Source: an uncultured Flavobacteriaceae bacterium
Lineage (GTDB): Bacteria > Bacteroidota > Bacteroidia > Flavobacteriales > Flavobacteriaceae
Length of the DNA stretch: 64,000 bases
Assembly: GCA_947503105.1 (NCBI GenBank)
Contig: CANNCM010000001.1
Span: 496,001 to 560,000, forward strand
Reading direction: 5' to 3'
Part shown: positions 27,049 to 36,119 of the stretch, piece after piece
Numbering within the stretch: the first letter of the stretch is position 1
How the letters are laid out: the number at the start of each line of letters is the position of its first letter
Program-made: the position numbers and the translations under genes
Notes under the pieces: generated by a model
What the model saw: the letters and a program-made list of their open reading frames with translations, nothing else
What the model was told of the DNA's origin: nothing
Database searches by the model: none

Positions 27049-28320
27049 ATGAACGTTTTAGTATTAGGATCAGGAGGTCGAGAACATACATTTGCATGGA
27101 AAATTGCACAAAGCCCATATTGCACAACATTATTTGTAGCTCCAGGCAATTCAGGAACGGCATCTGTTGCTACAAACTTAGAGATTTCAGTGACCGATTT
27201 TGAAGGCATAAAATCTGCAGTTTTAAACCACAACATAGAAATGGTTGTTGTGGGTCCAGAAGACCCTTTGGTTCATGGAGTTCATGATTTCTTTTTAAAT
27301 GATGATGCTTTGAAACACGTTGCTGTTATAGGTCCTCAAAAAGCTGCTGCTACATTAGAAGGCAGTAAAGAATTCGCTAAAGAGTTTTTATACCGCCACA
27401 ACATCCCCACAGCGGCCTACGAAAGCTTTACAGCCCATAATCTTGAAAAAGGCTTTTCATTTTTAGAAACACTTTCACCACCATATGTCTTAAAAGCAGA
27501 CGGGCTTGCCGCAGGCAAAGGTGTTCTTATTATTAACGACCTCGAAGAAGCAAAATCAGAACTCAAAAACATGTTGGTCGACTCGAAGTTTGGCGCTGCA
27601 AGTACCAAAGTCGTTATTGAAGAATTCCTCGATGGAATAGAACTAAGCTGCTTTGTGCTTACAGACGGACTGCACTATAAAATTTTACCAACAGCAAAAG
27701 ACTATAAACGTATTGGCGAAGGCGATACAGGGCTCAATACAGGCGGGATGGGCGCCATTTCTCCAGTGCCATTTGCAGATGAAGTACTATTATCCAAAAT
27801 TGAAGAACGCATTGTAAAACCAACAGTTGAAGGTCTAAAAAAAGACCAAACACCATACAAAGGGTTTATATTTATTGGGCTTATTGTTGTCAATAATGAA
27901 CCTTTAGTTATAGAATATAATGTACGTATGGGCGACCCAGAAACAGAAGCTGTTTTGCCAAGAATTAATACAGATTTGATGGAGATTTTTATGGCTATAA
28001 ACGATCAAACGCTTAATACAATTAATTTAGACATCAATCCACAAACCGCAACAACCGTTATGCTTGTTTCAGGAGGATATCCTGAAGCCTATGATAAAGG
28101 CAAAACAATATCAGGATTTGATAGTGTACAAGAGGCATTAGTTTTTCATGCCGGTGCAAAACACAGTAACGGTGAAGTCGTCACTTCTGGAGGTCGAGTT
28201 ATGGCTGTTACAGCGTTTGGGACGGATTATAAAATAGCTTTAGAAAAGGCCTACACTGAAGTTTCAAAAATAAATTTTGAAGGGATGAATTATAGAAAAG
28301 ATCTTGGATTTGATCTATAA
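27049..28320 (+). CDS. purD: Phosphoribosylamine--glycine ligase
   Basis: Second step of de novo purine synthesis: joins glycine and phosphoribosylamine with ATP to give GAR. The 423-residue ATP-grasp protein begins NVLVLGSGGREHTFAWKI and has VVVGPEDPLVHG, the ADGLAAGKGV loop, and EEFLDGIELSCF. DYKRIGEGDTGLNTGGMG and the metal-site VRMGDPETEAVLP follow, all typical of PurD. It follows the sugar transferase by 3 bases, so it appears to be the last gene of that operon. Its end overlaps the convergent DUF6341 gene by 6 bases. Confidence 0.98.
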   Translation: MNVLVLGSGGREHTFAWKIAQSPYCTTLFVAPGNSGTASVATNLEISVTDFEGIKSAVLNHNIEMVVVGPEDPLVHGVHDFFLNDDALKHVAVIGPQKAAATLEGSKEFAKEFLYRHNIPTAAYESFTAHNLEKGFSFLETLSPPYVLKADGLAAGKGVLIINDLEEAKSELKNMLVDSKFGAASTKVVIEEFLDGIELSCFVLTDGLHYKILPTAKDYKRIGEGDTGLNTGGMGAISPVPFADEVLLSKIEERIVKPTVEGLKKDQTPYKGFIFIGLIVVNNEPLVIEYNVRMGDPETEAVLPRINTDLMEIFMAINDQTLNTINLDINPQTATTVMLVSGGYPEAYDKGKTISGFDSVQEALVFHAGAKHSNGEVVTSGGRVMAVTAFGTDYKIALEKAYTEVSKINFEGMNYRKDLGFDL

Positions 28321-28542
28321 ATAGGAGTGCGAAGAGATACTTTTGTCTTCTTCATTATTGTCATTAAAAGACTTTAGTTGAAGCATCCAATACGTAAAAC
28401 TCACCACAAGAATCACTAAAAAAACCCATGTAACAAGATTGGCCAACCACCAATTTTCAAGTTCAACTTCTCTTAACACATTGTAGGGAACAAACAATAC
28501 GGTTTCAAATAATTCTTGGATTCCAGCAAAAAAATCTTTCAT
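28315..28542 (-). CDS. Small membrane protein, DUF6341-like
   Basis: Unknown function. The 75-residue product has an amphipathic N-terminus (FFAGIQELFETVLFVPYNVLRE), one strong membrane helix (LANLVTWVFLVILVVSFTYWML, about 33-54) and an acidic tail. This matches a small Flavobacteriia family I recall as DUF6341, usually found beside the divergent DUF6427 gene as here. A TATATTTG box with a TTG 20 bases upstream of it precedes the gene by 63 bases. Confidence 0.75.
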   Translation of the reverse strand: MKDFFAGIQELFETVLFVPYNVLREVELENWWLANLVTWVFLVILVVSFTYWMLQLKSFNDNNEEDKSISSHSYL

Positions 28543-28592
28543 GATATGATTTTAAAAAGTGTATCATTTTATGCTTCAGCACAGAATAATAT

Positions 28593-28600
28593 TATATTTA
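28593..28600 (+). promoter_or_regulatory. Possible -7 box (TATATTTA) for the DUF6427-like gene
   Basis: Seven of eight bases fit TAnnTTTG-type elements; the last is A. It lies 26 bases before the ATG at 28627 and 5 bases from the opposed box of the divergent gene. Confidence 0.3.
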
Positions 28601-28605
28601 CGTTG

Positions 28606-28613
28606 CAAATATA
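28606..28613 (-). promoter_or_regulatory. Candidate promoter for the DUF6341-like gene
   Basis: The minus strand reads TATATTTG here, and a -33 TTG (CAA on the plus strand at 28634-28636) is 20 bases upstream, the normal spacing. The -33 element falls inside the first codons of the divergent gene. Confidence 0.5.
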
Positions 28614-28626
28614 AGCAACACGTCAA

Positions 28627-29574
28627 ATGATTACAAGCTTTTTTAAAACATCTAAACCCTCGCACTATTTAATTTTTTTATTTCTACTGTTGAGTGTTTT
28701 TGTTTTTCAACGCTTTGAGGCTTATCAAACAAATACTTTATCCGTAAGTTATCTCAAAGAATTTACAGCATTGTGCATGTTTTTTGTAACGCTATTTGTC
28801 TTTGTTTTTGTCATCACAAAAAATGATTTAACTCAAAATAACAGCTTTGCTGCATTTTATTTATGCTTGTTTATACTGTTATTGCCTCAATCCCTTTCAG
28901 ACGCTTTTGTTTTGGGTTCAAATCTTTTTGTATTATTGAGTTTCAGGCGAATTTTTAGCTTAAAAACCAATACCAACATAAAGCGAAAATTATTTGATGC
29001 TGGATTTTGGATTGCCCTGGCGACACTTTTTCACCCTCCTGCAGCGTTGTATTTTAGTCCTCTAATTTTTGCAATTTTCCTTCTACCATCAGATATTTTT
29101 AAACACCTATTTTCTGTTTTTTTTGGAGTTATTACCATTGGTCTTTTGGCTGTATTTTATGACTTTTTTATTTTTAATGAAATTAAGTTTTGGAAAAAAT
29201 TAATGCCACAAATAAATTTAGATTTTTCAGTCTTTAATGATATTTTTTTGGTGCTTTCTATTACATTACTGATTACCTTGACGATTTGGACCCTAAGCAG
29301 CCTTTTCAATACTATGATGATTAAGGTCAGCAAAACACGTTTCACATTTCTAATGCTGTCTTTTGCTATTGTTCTCGGATTTATAATTCCTGTTTTTTCG
29401 CCAACTAAAACTGAAGCAAGCTTTCTTTTTCTACTCTTTCCTTTGTCTATTGTCATGGCCAATTTTACAGAACATGAAAAATCTGAAGGGATGCCAAATG
29501 CTATTATTTTAGTCATTTTAGGCCTAGCGTTTACAAAAATAGGATTCAATATTCAGGACCTACTCCGTCTATAA
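28627..29574 (+). CDS. Multi-pass membrane protein, DUF6427-like
   Basis: Unknown function. The 315-residue product begins MITSFFKTSKPSHYLIFL and has about 9-10 hydrophobic helices with very short loops. It fits a Flavobacteriia family I recall as DUF6427. The gene is divergent from the small DUF6341-like gene, and this pairing recurs in the group, suggesting a shared membrane role. No catalytic motif is visible. The next gene has its own promoter box 15 bases after the stop. Confidence 0.72.
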   Translation: MITSFFKTSKPSHYLIFLFLLLSVFVFQRFEAYQTNTLSVSYLKEFTALCMFFVTLFVFVFVITKNDLTQNNSFAAFYLCLFILLLPQSLSDAFVLGSNLFVLLSFRRIFSLKTNTNIKRKLFDAGFWIALATLFHPPAALYFSPLIFAIFLLPSDIFKHLFSVFFGVITIGLLAVFYDFFIFNEIKFWKKLMPQINLDFSVFNDIFLVLSITLLITLTIWTLSSLFNTMMIKVSKTRFTFLMLSFAIVLGFIIPVFSPTKTEASFLFLLFPLSIVMANFTEHEKSEGMPNAIILVILGLAFTKIGFNIQDLLRL

Positions 29575-29588
29575 CAAAAGAATTGCAT

Positions 29589-29596
29589 TATATTTG
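29589..29596 (+). promoter_or_regulatory. Candidate -7 box (TATATTTG) for the DUF4254 gene
   Basis: Perfect TAnnTTTG match 19 bases before the ATG at 29616. Its position inside the longer open frame from 29583 argues that the gene starts at 29616. Confidence 0.5.
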
Positions 29597-29615
29597 CAGC
29601 ATAAATAATAATAGT

Positions 29616-30224
29616 ATGTTTTCTAGTAAAGCCAATTCCATTTTTCAAGATGTTATCGCTACATATAAAATAAAGAATACTGTAGATCAACCCTTCGAAA
29701 ATAAATATGACAAAAATGAAGATCTAATTGCACATTTGCTTTACAGAAAATGTTGGATCGACACCGTGCAATGGGCCTATGAAGATATTATTCGTGACCC
29801 TAATATTGATCCTGTAGCGGCTTTGAAATTGAAACGCATGATTGATGCTTCAAACCAAGATCGAACCGATACGGTAGAATATATCGATAGTTATTTTTTA
29901 GAGCGTCACAAAGAGGTTCAGCCCAAAAGCAATGCTAAAATTAATTCGGAAAGTCCAGCGTGGGCCATAGATCGTCTTTCAATTTTAGCTTTGAAAATTT
30001 ACCACATGCATCTAGAAACGGTACGTACCGATGCCACAGACGCACACAAGGCCGCGTGTCAAAAGAAATTAGACACACTACTAGAACAAAGAGAAGATCT
30101 TTCTACGGCAATAGACGACCTCCTAAATGATATTGCCAATGGCGACAAATACATGAAAGTCTATAAACAGATGAAAATGTATAACGACGACGAACTGAAC
30201 CCTGTTCTTAGAGGGGTAAAATAA
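29616..30224 (+). CDS. DUF4254 family protein
   Basis: Unknown function. The 202-residue, mainly helical cytoplasmic protein fits DUF4254: an early LIAHLLYRKCWIDTVQWAYEDIIRDP, LKRMIDASNQDRTDTVEYID, SESPAWAIDRLSILALKIYHM and a C-terminal YKQMKMYND. Family members in Bacteroidota are characteristically followed by a family 9 glycosyltransferase, as here 12 bases downstream, which suggests involvement in LPS core or glycan assembly. I take the ATG at 29616 because a promoter box precedes it. A TTG at 29583 would overlap that box. Confidence 0.85.
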   Translation: MFSSKANSIFQDVIATYKIKNTVDQPFENKYDKNEDLIAHLLYRKCWIDTVQWAYEDIIRDPNIDPVAALKLKRMIDASNQDRTDTVEYIDSYFLERHKEVQPKSNAKINSESPAWAIDRLSILALKIYHMHLETVRTDATDAHKAACQKKLDTLLEQREDLSTAIDDLLNDIANGDKYMKVYKQMKMYNDDELNPVLRGVK

Positions 30225-30236
30225 ACAACCAACCAT

Positions 30237-31259
30237 TTGCAAACTACTGCAAAGCACATACTCATCATTCGATTTTCGTCTCTTGGAGATGTTGCAATGA
30301 CGGTGCCTGTTGTAGCAGCTTTCTTAAAAGCACACCCAAAACATAAAATTTCTGTTCTCACCAAAAAACAATTTGCCCCCCTTTTTGTTCATCTTAAAAA
30401 TGTTGAGGTTATTGGCGTTGATTTAAATGTAAATTATAAAGGATTTTGGGGATTAATACAGCTTTCAAAAAAAATTAAATCTTTAAAAGTTGATGCCATT
30501 GCAGACTTGCATAATGTGCTGCGAACCAAGGTTTTACGTTTGTTGCTGTTGGCCTACAAATGGAGTGTTTTGGATAAAGGGCGTTTAGAAAAAAAACAAC
30601 TGATTTCTGGCACAATTTTTAAACCTCTACGCCCCATGGTTGAGCGCTACGCGGATGTAATTCGTAGTTTGGGCTTTGATTTTTCTTTGGAAAATCCTAG
30701 TTTTTCAAAAAGAATTCCACTTTCAAAACAGATAGCGTTAATATTGAAAACAAACGCAAAACCCTACATTGGAATTGCACCTTTTGCAGCATACGCTTCA
30801 AAAACATATCCTATTGAAAAAATAAAAAAGGTCATTAATAGTCTCTCTGAAAGTAAGTGTACTCTAATTTTATTTGGCGGAGGCCAAAAAGAGGGAGAAC
30901 AACTACGCCTTTTAGCCAAAAAATACGATAATGTAATTTCTGTGGCTGGACAATTTTCACTCGAAGAAGAATTGCAATTGATGTCACACTTGAACGTTAT
31001 GCTAGCTATGGATTCGGGAAATGCGCATATGGCTGCCATGATGGGAGTAAAAGTACTTACACTTTGGGGGGTAACGCATCCCTATTCTGGATTTGCACCA
31101 TTCCATCAACCCCTCGAAAATTGTTTACTTGCAGATCGTAATCAGTTTCCAAAAATTCCTACTTCGGTATATGGAAATCAGTATCCAAAAGGGTATGAAA
31201 AGGCGATGGAATCAATCCCTGAAGACCTTATTGTAAAAGCGGTTCAAAAAGCCCTTTAA
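30237..31259 (+). CDS. Family 9 glycosyltransferase (heptosyltransferase-like)
   Basis: GT-B enzyme of the LPS core heptosyltransferase group, expected at the cytoplasmic membrane face. The 340-residue protein has ILIIRFSSLGDVAMTVPVV at the N-terminus (conserved Asp of GT9), and YIGIAPFAAYASKTYP. LILFGGGQKEGEQ and the donor-site MAMDSGNAHMAAMMGVKVLTLWG follow. The only start upstream of the conserved N-terminus is TTG at 30237. Its stop overlaps that of the convergent reductase gene by 4 bases. Whether the sugar is a heptose is not known for Bacteroidota. Confidence 0.9.
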   Translation: MQTTAKHILIIRFSSLGDVAMTVPVVAAFLKAHPKHKISVLTKKQFAPLFVHLKNVEVIGVDLNVNYKGFWGLIQLSKKIKSLKVDAIADLHNVLRTKVLRLLLLAYKWSVLDKGRLEKKQLISGTIFKPLRPMVERYADVIRSLGFDFSLENPSFSKRIPLSKQIALILKTNAKPYIGIAPFAAYASKTYPIEKIKKVINSLSESKCTLILFGGGQKEGEQLRLLAKKYDNVISVAGQFSLEEELQLMSHLNVMLAMDSGNAHMAAMMGVKVLTLWGVTHPYSGFAPFHQPLENCLLADRNQFPKIPTSVYGNQYPKGYEKAMESIPEDLIVKAVQKAL

Positions 31260-32311
31260 ATATCATCAAAATCTACATGAATTTTAGATGAAGTTGGCAC
31301 AGCCTGACAGCTCAGCACCAATCCCTCTGCCACTTCACTATCTGTAAGCACACTATTTTGACGCATCTCTGCAGTTCCTTCTGTAATTCTACAAATACAG
31401 CTACTGCAGACACCGCCTTGGCACGAGTAAGGAACGTCTAAATCTTGTTTTAAAGCTGCTTCTAAAATAGTCTGATCGGGATTCATCGTAAAAACGGTGG
31501 TTTCGTCATCTACCAAAAGTGTTGTTTCAACATGGCTAGTGCTGTGAATATTTTTTTCTTCATTTGTTTGAGTACTTACCGTAAAGAGTTCAAACAAAAT
31601 TTTATTTTCCGTAACACGGTTTTCTAATAAAACATCTTTTACAGTCTGAATCATTCCCTCTGGGCCGCACAAATAGAATGTGGAAGAGGCCTCTGAAGGG
31701 ATTAAATTTTTCAAGACATAGTTGGTATTACCTCTGTCAATTCTACCAAAAAGGGCATCATCATCTTGCGATTGGCTGTACACATATTGGAGTTTGAATC
31801 TGTTAGGATATTGTGCTTTAAGTTCTGAAAGCGATTGAAAGAAAATAGTGTCTTTTGGAGATTTATTCCCATAAACAAGCACAAATTTTTGGGTTTGATT
31901 TGATTCCAAAACAGTTTTTAGAATACTCATAATAGGAGTGATTCCACTCCCTGCGGCAAAACCTACAATAGAGCCCTGATCGTCCGTATTTGGCACAAAA
32001 GTAAAACGCCCTTTTGGCGGGGCAACGTCTAAAACGTCTCCTACTTTTAGTGCTCGATTTGCAAATGAGGAAAACAAGCCGTTTTCAATTTCTTTTATTG
32101 TGACTGTCAAATCGCCACTTGATGGGCTTGAACTTATGGAATAGTCGCGGCGCAACTCTTCATCATCAATTTTTGTTTTTAGTGTAAGGTATTGACCAGC
32201 TTCAAAATGAAATAAGTTTTTTAGATCCTCGGGAACTTGAAAACTAATGCTAACAGCCAAGGATGTTTCACGGTGAATTGATTTAATGCTAAGCGGATAA
32301 AATGACGCCAT
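31256..32311 (-). CDS. Ferredoxin-NAD(P)H reductase with C-terminal 2Fe-2S domain (PaaE/HmpX-like)
   Basis: Electron-transfer flavoprotein passing electrons from NAD(P)H through FAD to a plant-type 2Fe-2S centre. The 351-residue protein has a FAD domain with RRDYSISSSP (about residues 54-64), and a nucleotide domain with GFAAGSGITPIMSIL and CGPEGMI. The C-terminal ferredoxin domain has cysteines in SCQGGVCSSCIC and a fourth in LSCQA. The domain order equals PaaE of phenylacetyl-CoA epoxidase, but no paa genes are nearby, so the partner is unknown. A TAnnTTTG box lies 21 bases upstream of the start. Confidence 0.9.
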   Translation of the reverse strand: MASFYPLSIKSIHRETSLAVSISFQVPEDLKNLFHFEAGQYLTLKTKIDDEELRRDYSISSSPSSGDLTVTIKEIENGLFSSFANRALKVGDVLDVAPPKGRFTFVPNTDDQGSIVGFAAGSGITPIMSILKTVLESNQTQKFVLVYGNKSPKDTIFFQSLSELKAQYPNRFKLQYVYSQSQDDDALFGRIDRGNTNYVLKNLIPSEASSTFYLCGPEGMIQTVKDVLLENRVTENKILFELFTVSTQTNEEKNIHSTSHVETTLLVDDETTVFTMNPDQTILEAALKQDLDVPYSCQGGVCSSCICRITEGTAEMRQNSVLTDSEVAEGLVLSCQAVPTSSKIHVDFDDI

Positions 32312-32332
32312 ATGTATGTGTATGTTTAGAAA

Positions 32333-32340
32333 GCAAAAAT
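32333..32340 (-). promoter_or_regulatory. Candidate -7 box (TATTTTTG) for the reductase gene
   Basis: The minus strand reads TATTTTTG, matching TAnnTTTG, 21 bases upstream of the start codon at 32311. No -33 TTG at the usual distance. The rest of the 218-base gap to porW shows no gene or strong structure. Confidence 0.4.
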
Positions 32341-32529
32341 AATAAAGATTAAAACGGATATATTGTTAATAGACCGCCAAAATTTATATTTTTTAAAAAA
32401 ACATCATCCTTGAAATCATACTAAAACCAGATAAAAAATTAGTTTTATTCAAAAAGATGAGTATTTTTACAAACTTTGTATACATTTTATAGAGTATTTT
32501 AAGTTATAAATAAAAAAAACGTCCCACAA

Positions 32530-35046
32530 TTGAGGTGTACATTTAAACATATCCTAAGCTTTATTTTTCTCTTTGCGCTTATATCTAGTTGCTCGCGCAA
32601 AAAAGATAAATTTTTGAATCGTAATTGGCATTCTTTAAACACAAAATACAATGTATTGTACAATGGAAACTTAGCACTCGATGCTGGTCTAAAGGAAATA
32701 GAAGAGTCGTACAAAGATAATTATTGGGAGATTTTGCCCATTGAGCGGCTAAGCATAGTTGATGAATTTTCTAAAGAAAGTGAAACGCAAAATCAAAATT
32801 TTGAACGTGCTGAAGAAAAAGCAGTCAAAGCTGTTCAAACCCATGGAATGAATATCAAAGGGAAAGAGAAAAACCCACAAATTGATGAAGCCTATATTCT
32901 GCTTGGCCAATCGCGATATTTTAGTGGACGTTTTATTCCAGCGCTTGAAGCCTTTAATTATGTTTTATTTAAATATCCAGGAAGTAGTAATATCAATTTA
33001 GCCAAAATTTGGCGTGCCAAAACCAACTTACGACTTCAAAATGAGGTGACTGCATTGGAAAACTTAAAGGGGTTGATTGAAAACAACGACTTGTCTAAAA
33101 ATGATCAAGCAGAAGCACAGGCCACTTTAGCGCAAGCGTTCATAACCACAAATAAATTAGATTCTGCACTTATTCATTTGAAAAACGCCTATTCGATCAC
33201 CAAAAATAAGTTTTTTAAAGGGCGATTGTATTTTATAGAAGGGCAGCTTTACAACAAAATGGGCAAAAAAGATAGCGCTAATTTAGCTTTTCAGCAGGTT
33301 ATTGAGCTTAAAAGGAATGTTCCAAAAGCCTACAGAGTGAATGCTTTTCTGGAGCAAATTCTCAATTTTGATTATAATAAAGGAGACCTAGATGGCCTTA
33401 GCGATCTATTGTCAGATATTGAAGAAAACAGAGAACACAGACCATATTTGGATCGTATTCATCATACGATTGCACAGCATTACTTGAAATTAAACTCCGA
33501 TTCATTAGCGGTTGCTTATTTTAATAAATCTTTGAGGACGAATTCGGAGGACAGCTATTTGAATGCATTGAGCTATCACAATATTGCAGATCTTTATTTT
33601 GATAGATCTAGATATTCTGACGCAGGAACGTATTATGACAGCACGCTTCTAAATTATAAACCCAATTCCAAACCTTACAGGGCCGTAAAAAAGCGATTAG
33701 ACAATCTTCAAGACGTTATTTATTATGAATCCATTGCACAAACCAATGATAGTCTTTTGAATCTTGTTGCAATGTCTAATGACGAGCAAGAACAATTTTT
33801 TAATAAATTAATAGAAAAAAAGAGAGTCGAACAGCAGAAAAAACAGGCACAAAAGGATGCTGCTGTTAGTTTTTCTTCTGGATTTTCCAACACTAAAGCC
33901 CAAAAAGCAGGAACGTTTTATTTTTATGAACCCGCAACGGTGGCCTATGGTAAAAGTGAATTTTCAAATATTTGGGGAAATCGTCCATTGGCAGATAATT
34001 GGCGCTGGTCCAAAACATCAGTCTCAAGTGTAGTGCAAAATGATAAAACGCTAGAAACAACATCAGAAAACACACTAGAAACACGCACTGCACAGTACTA
34101 CATTGATCAAATACCCAAAGAACCTAAAGTAGTAGATAGTATAGCCAAGGATCGAAATTTTGCGTATTATCAGTTGGGATTGATTTATAAAAACAAATTT
34201 AAGGACTACAAACGATCAAAAGATAAATTAGAAGCCCTATTGCGCCAAAATCCAGAAGATCGCTTAGTGCTTCCGGCAAAATATAATTTGTATAAAGTTT
34301 ACACTTTACTTTCAGAAAAGGCATTGTCTGTAGCGATGAAAGAACAAATCATACAAGATTACCCCACATCTAGATATGCTCAAATTTTGAAAAATCCAAC
34401 AGCGATACTCGATAATGATGCACAGGGACCAGAAGCAAAATACAAAGCGCTTTATCAAAAATTTGAAGCGAGCCAATATCAAGAGGTTATCGATTCTTGC
34501 GAAGACGAAATTATTCGATTTGAAGGTGATGAAATTGTGCCTAAATTTGAATTGTTGAAAGCAAGCGCCAAGGGGCGGCTGTTTGGATTTAAAGCCTATA
34601 AAGAAGGTTTGAATTATATTGCCTTAAATTACCCAAATAGTCCCGAAGGAAAACAAACACAAGACCTTATTGACAATGTGTTGTCAAGTTTAGAAAATGA
34701 TGCATTTGAAGAGTTTTCTGTAGGAAATCATTTTAAAACAATCTTTAAATTTAATTCAAAAGAACAAGACCTTATAAAAATGTTTAAAGAAGAATTGACT
34801 AAAGTGATTGAAACAGAAGAGGTGCTTGAACTGCGTGTTTCCAAGGACGTCTATGATATAAACACTACATTTGTAGTTGTTCATGGACTGAAAAGCATAA
34901 ATGGAGCTCGAGGATTTACCGCTTTAATAGATGAAGAAGATAATGATATTTTAGAACGACCATTTTTTGCAATTTCATCTGAAAATTATAGATCCCTACA
35001 AATCCATAAAACCTTAGAACGTTATTTAAAAGAGTATACAAATTAA
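32530..35046 (+). CDS. porW: Type IX secretion system lipoprotein PorW/SprE
   Basis: Periplasmic lipoprotein needed for type IX secretion and gliding in Bacteroidota. The 838-residue product has a lipoprotein signal (FIFLFALISSCS, Cys at about 22) and the diagnostic segment FLNRNWHSLNTKYNVLYNGN. Many TPR units follow (for example YILLGQSRYFSGRFIPALEAF), then a central low-complexity Gln/Lys region near residue 420, FYFYEPATVAYGKSEF and a C-terminal TPR part. The only start upstream of the signal is TTG at 32530. SprE is the Flavobacterium johnsoniae name. The bactofilin gene follows after 11 bases. Confidence 0.9.
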   Translation: MRCTFKHILSFIFLFALISSCSRKKDKFLNRNWHSLNTKYNVLYNGNLALDAGLKEIEESYKDNYWEILPIERLSIVDEFSKESETQNQNFERAEEKAVKAVQTHGMNIKGKEKNPQIDEAYILLGQSRYFSGRFIPALEAFNYVLFKYPGSSNINLAKIWRAKTNLRLQNEVTALENLKGLIENNDLSKNDQAEAQATLAQAFITTNKLDSALIHLKNAYSITKNKFFKGRLYFIEGQLYNKMGKKDSANLAFQQVIELKRNVPKAYRVNAFLEQILNFDYNKGDLDGLSDLLSDIEENREHRPYLDRIHHTIAQHYLKLNSDSLAVAYFNKSLRTNSEDSYLNALSYHNIADLYFDRSRYSDAGTYYDSTLLNYKPNSKPYRAVKKRLDNLQDVIYYESIAQTNDSLLNLVAMSNDEQEQFFNKLIEKKRVEQQKKQAQKDAAVSFSSGFSNTKAQKAGTFYFYEPATVAYGKSEFSNIWGNRPLADNWRWSKTSVSSVVQNDKTLETTSENTLETRTAQYYIDQIPKEPKVVDSIAKDRNFAYYQLGLIYKNKFKDYKRSKDKLEALLRQNPEDRLVLPAKYNLYKVYTLLSEKALSVAMKEQIIQDYPTSRYAQILKNPTAILDNDAQGPEAKYKALYQKFEASQYQEVIDSCEDEIIRFEGDEIVPKFELLKASAKGRLFGFKAYKEGLNYIALNYPNSPEGKQTQDLIDNVLSSLENDAFEEFSVGNHFKTIFKFNSKEQDLIKMFKEELTKVIETEEVLELRVSKDVYDINTTFVVVHGLKSINGARGFTALIDEEDNDILERPFFAISSENYRSLQIHKTLERYLKEYTN

Positions 35047-35057
35047 AACAAAAGAAT

Positions 35058-35486
35058 ATGTTTACAGATGCTAAAAAACCTAGATCTCAGCACAGCCAAT
35101 TATCACAGCAAAATACAATTGCTCAAGGGACTACTTTTGAAGGTGACCTAAAGAGCGAGGGCGATTTTAGAATCGAAGGTACCATTATAGGCACATTAAC
35201 CACAAAAGGAAAAGTTGTCATAGGTGCTACAGGGGCTATTGACGGAAGTCTAAGCTGTAAAAATGCGGATATCGAAGGCAGTTTCAAAGGAGAATTAGCC
35301 ATATCAGAAACACTAAGTTTGCGGGCTACTGCACGAGTAAAAGGAAACGTTCAAACCGGAAAATTGGCAGTAGAACCTGGAGCATCTTTCAACGCAAATT
35401 GCCAAATGAAAGACGCTGTAAAAGAGCTAAAAACACAATCAAAATCAACGATACAATCTAGTGTCAAACCAGGACAATCCGCTTAA
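35058..35486 (+). CDS. Bactofilin family cytoskeletal protein
   Basis: Polymer-forming beta-helical cytoskeletal protein that often positions envelope enzymes. The 142-residue protein has a disordered N-terminus (residues 1-25), a beta-helix of repeated glycine/valine turns (GTTFEGDLKSEGDFRIEGTI, then GKVVIGATGAIDGSLSCKNAD), and a short polar tail. It lies between porW and atpZ and overlaps atpZ by 26 bases, so it appears to be part of the ATP synthase operon. Confidence 0.92.
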   Translation: MFTDAKKPRSQHSQLSQQNTIAQGTTFEGDLKSEGDFRIEGTIIGTLTTKGKVVIGATGAIDGSLSCKNADIEGSFKGELAISETLSLRATARVKGNVQTGKLAVEPGASFNANCQMKDAVKELKTQSKSTIQSSVKPGQSA

Positions 35487-35679
35487 AAATATTGCCGCCC
35501 TTTCTGGATTAGGCATTCAGATGGGAGTCATAGTTTTTGTTTTTGTTCGGCTAGGCAAATGGCTAGACATTTATTGTCAACATTCCAAAAAAATATTCGT
35601 TGCTCTTGGCGCAATTTTTGGCGTTGCTGTTGGTCTTTATGTGGTCTTGAAGCAACTTAAAAAAATTCAAAATAAATGA
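35461..35679 (+). CDS. AtpZ/AtpI family protein
   Basis: Small membrane protein at the head of F-type ATP synthase operons, thought to aid c-ring assembly or act in Mg2+/Ca2+ transport. The 72-residue product has two membrane helices (ALSGLGIQMGVIVFVFVRLG, and KIFVALGAIFGVAVGLYVVL). The glycine-rich first helix and a short charged hairpin are characteristic of AtpZ. The start is GTG at 35461, inside the bactofilin gene, and its end overlaps the next gene by 4 bases. Confidence 0.85.
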   Translation: MSNQDNPLKNIAALSGLGIQMGVIVFVFVRLGKWLDIYCQHSKKIFVALGAIFGVAVGLYVVLKQLKKIQNK

Positions 35680-36059
35680 ATTCAATTACCCAAAAATTTT
35701 CCAAACGCGTATTCGCTTTTTTGAGTCTAATACTCATCATTCATATTTTTGTAAATGTACTTTTGAATGTGCCAAAATTTCAACATCAAATTATAGAGGC
35801 CTACAGCATTAACGCGATATTGGCAATTGGCATTTTTTGGGGGTTAAGCACTTTAAAAGACAAATACAACAATCAAATTGGATTTTTGTTTTTGGGCAGT
35901 AGTTGTATTAAATTCTTTGTGTTTTTTGTAGTTTTTTATGGCCCCTACAAAGCGGACGGTCAAATTGTATTATCCGAATTTGTTTCATTTTTTGTTCCTT
36001 ACACTATTTGCCTTGTTTTAGAGACATTTTTTCTGAGCAAGCAACTGAACCAAATGTAG
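35676..36059 (+). CDS. Four-helix membrane protein of the atp operon, DUF6168-like
   Basis: Function unknown. The 127-residue product has four hydrophobic segments (about 12-32, 43-60, 67-90 and 100-120) with topology like AtpI. In Flavobacteriia a protein at this place, which I recall as DUF6168, regularly sits between atpZ and atpB. It overlaps atpZ by 4 bases, then a 119-base gap with a promoter leads to atpB. An AtpI-like helper role is inference from position. Confidence 0.7.
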   Translation: MNSITQKFSKRVFAFLSLILIIHIFVNVLLNVPKFQHQIIEAYSINAILAIGIFWGLSTLKDKYNNQIGFLFLGSSCIKFFVFFVVFYGPYKADGQIVLSEFVSFFVPYTICLVLETFFLSKQLNQM

Positions 36060-36119
36060 AATTTGAATGAATTTCTATAGTTGCTTTTTTTGCCAAAAAT
36101 AAAGTCCTTAAAATTGTTT

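Noticed and set aside
31256..32311. Phenylacetate catabolism locus suggested by the PaaE-like reductase
   Set aside because: No paaA-D or other paa genes nearby; only the domain order is shared.
32312..32529. Possible small RNA or tRNA in the reductase-porW gap
   Set aside because: No cloverleaf, T-loop sequence or strong hairpin; A/T-rich spacer with promoter-like elements only.
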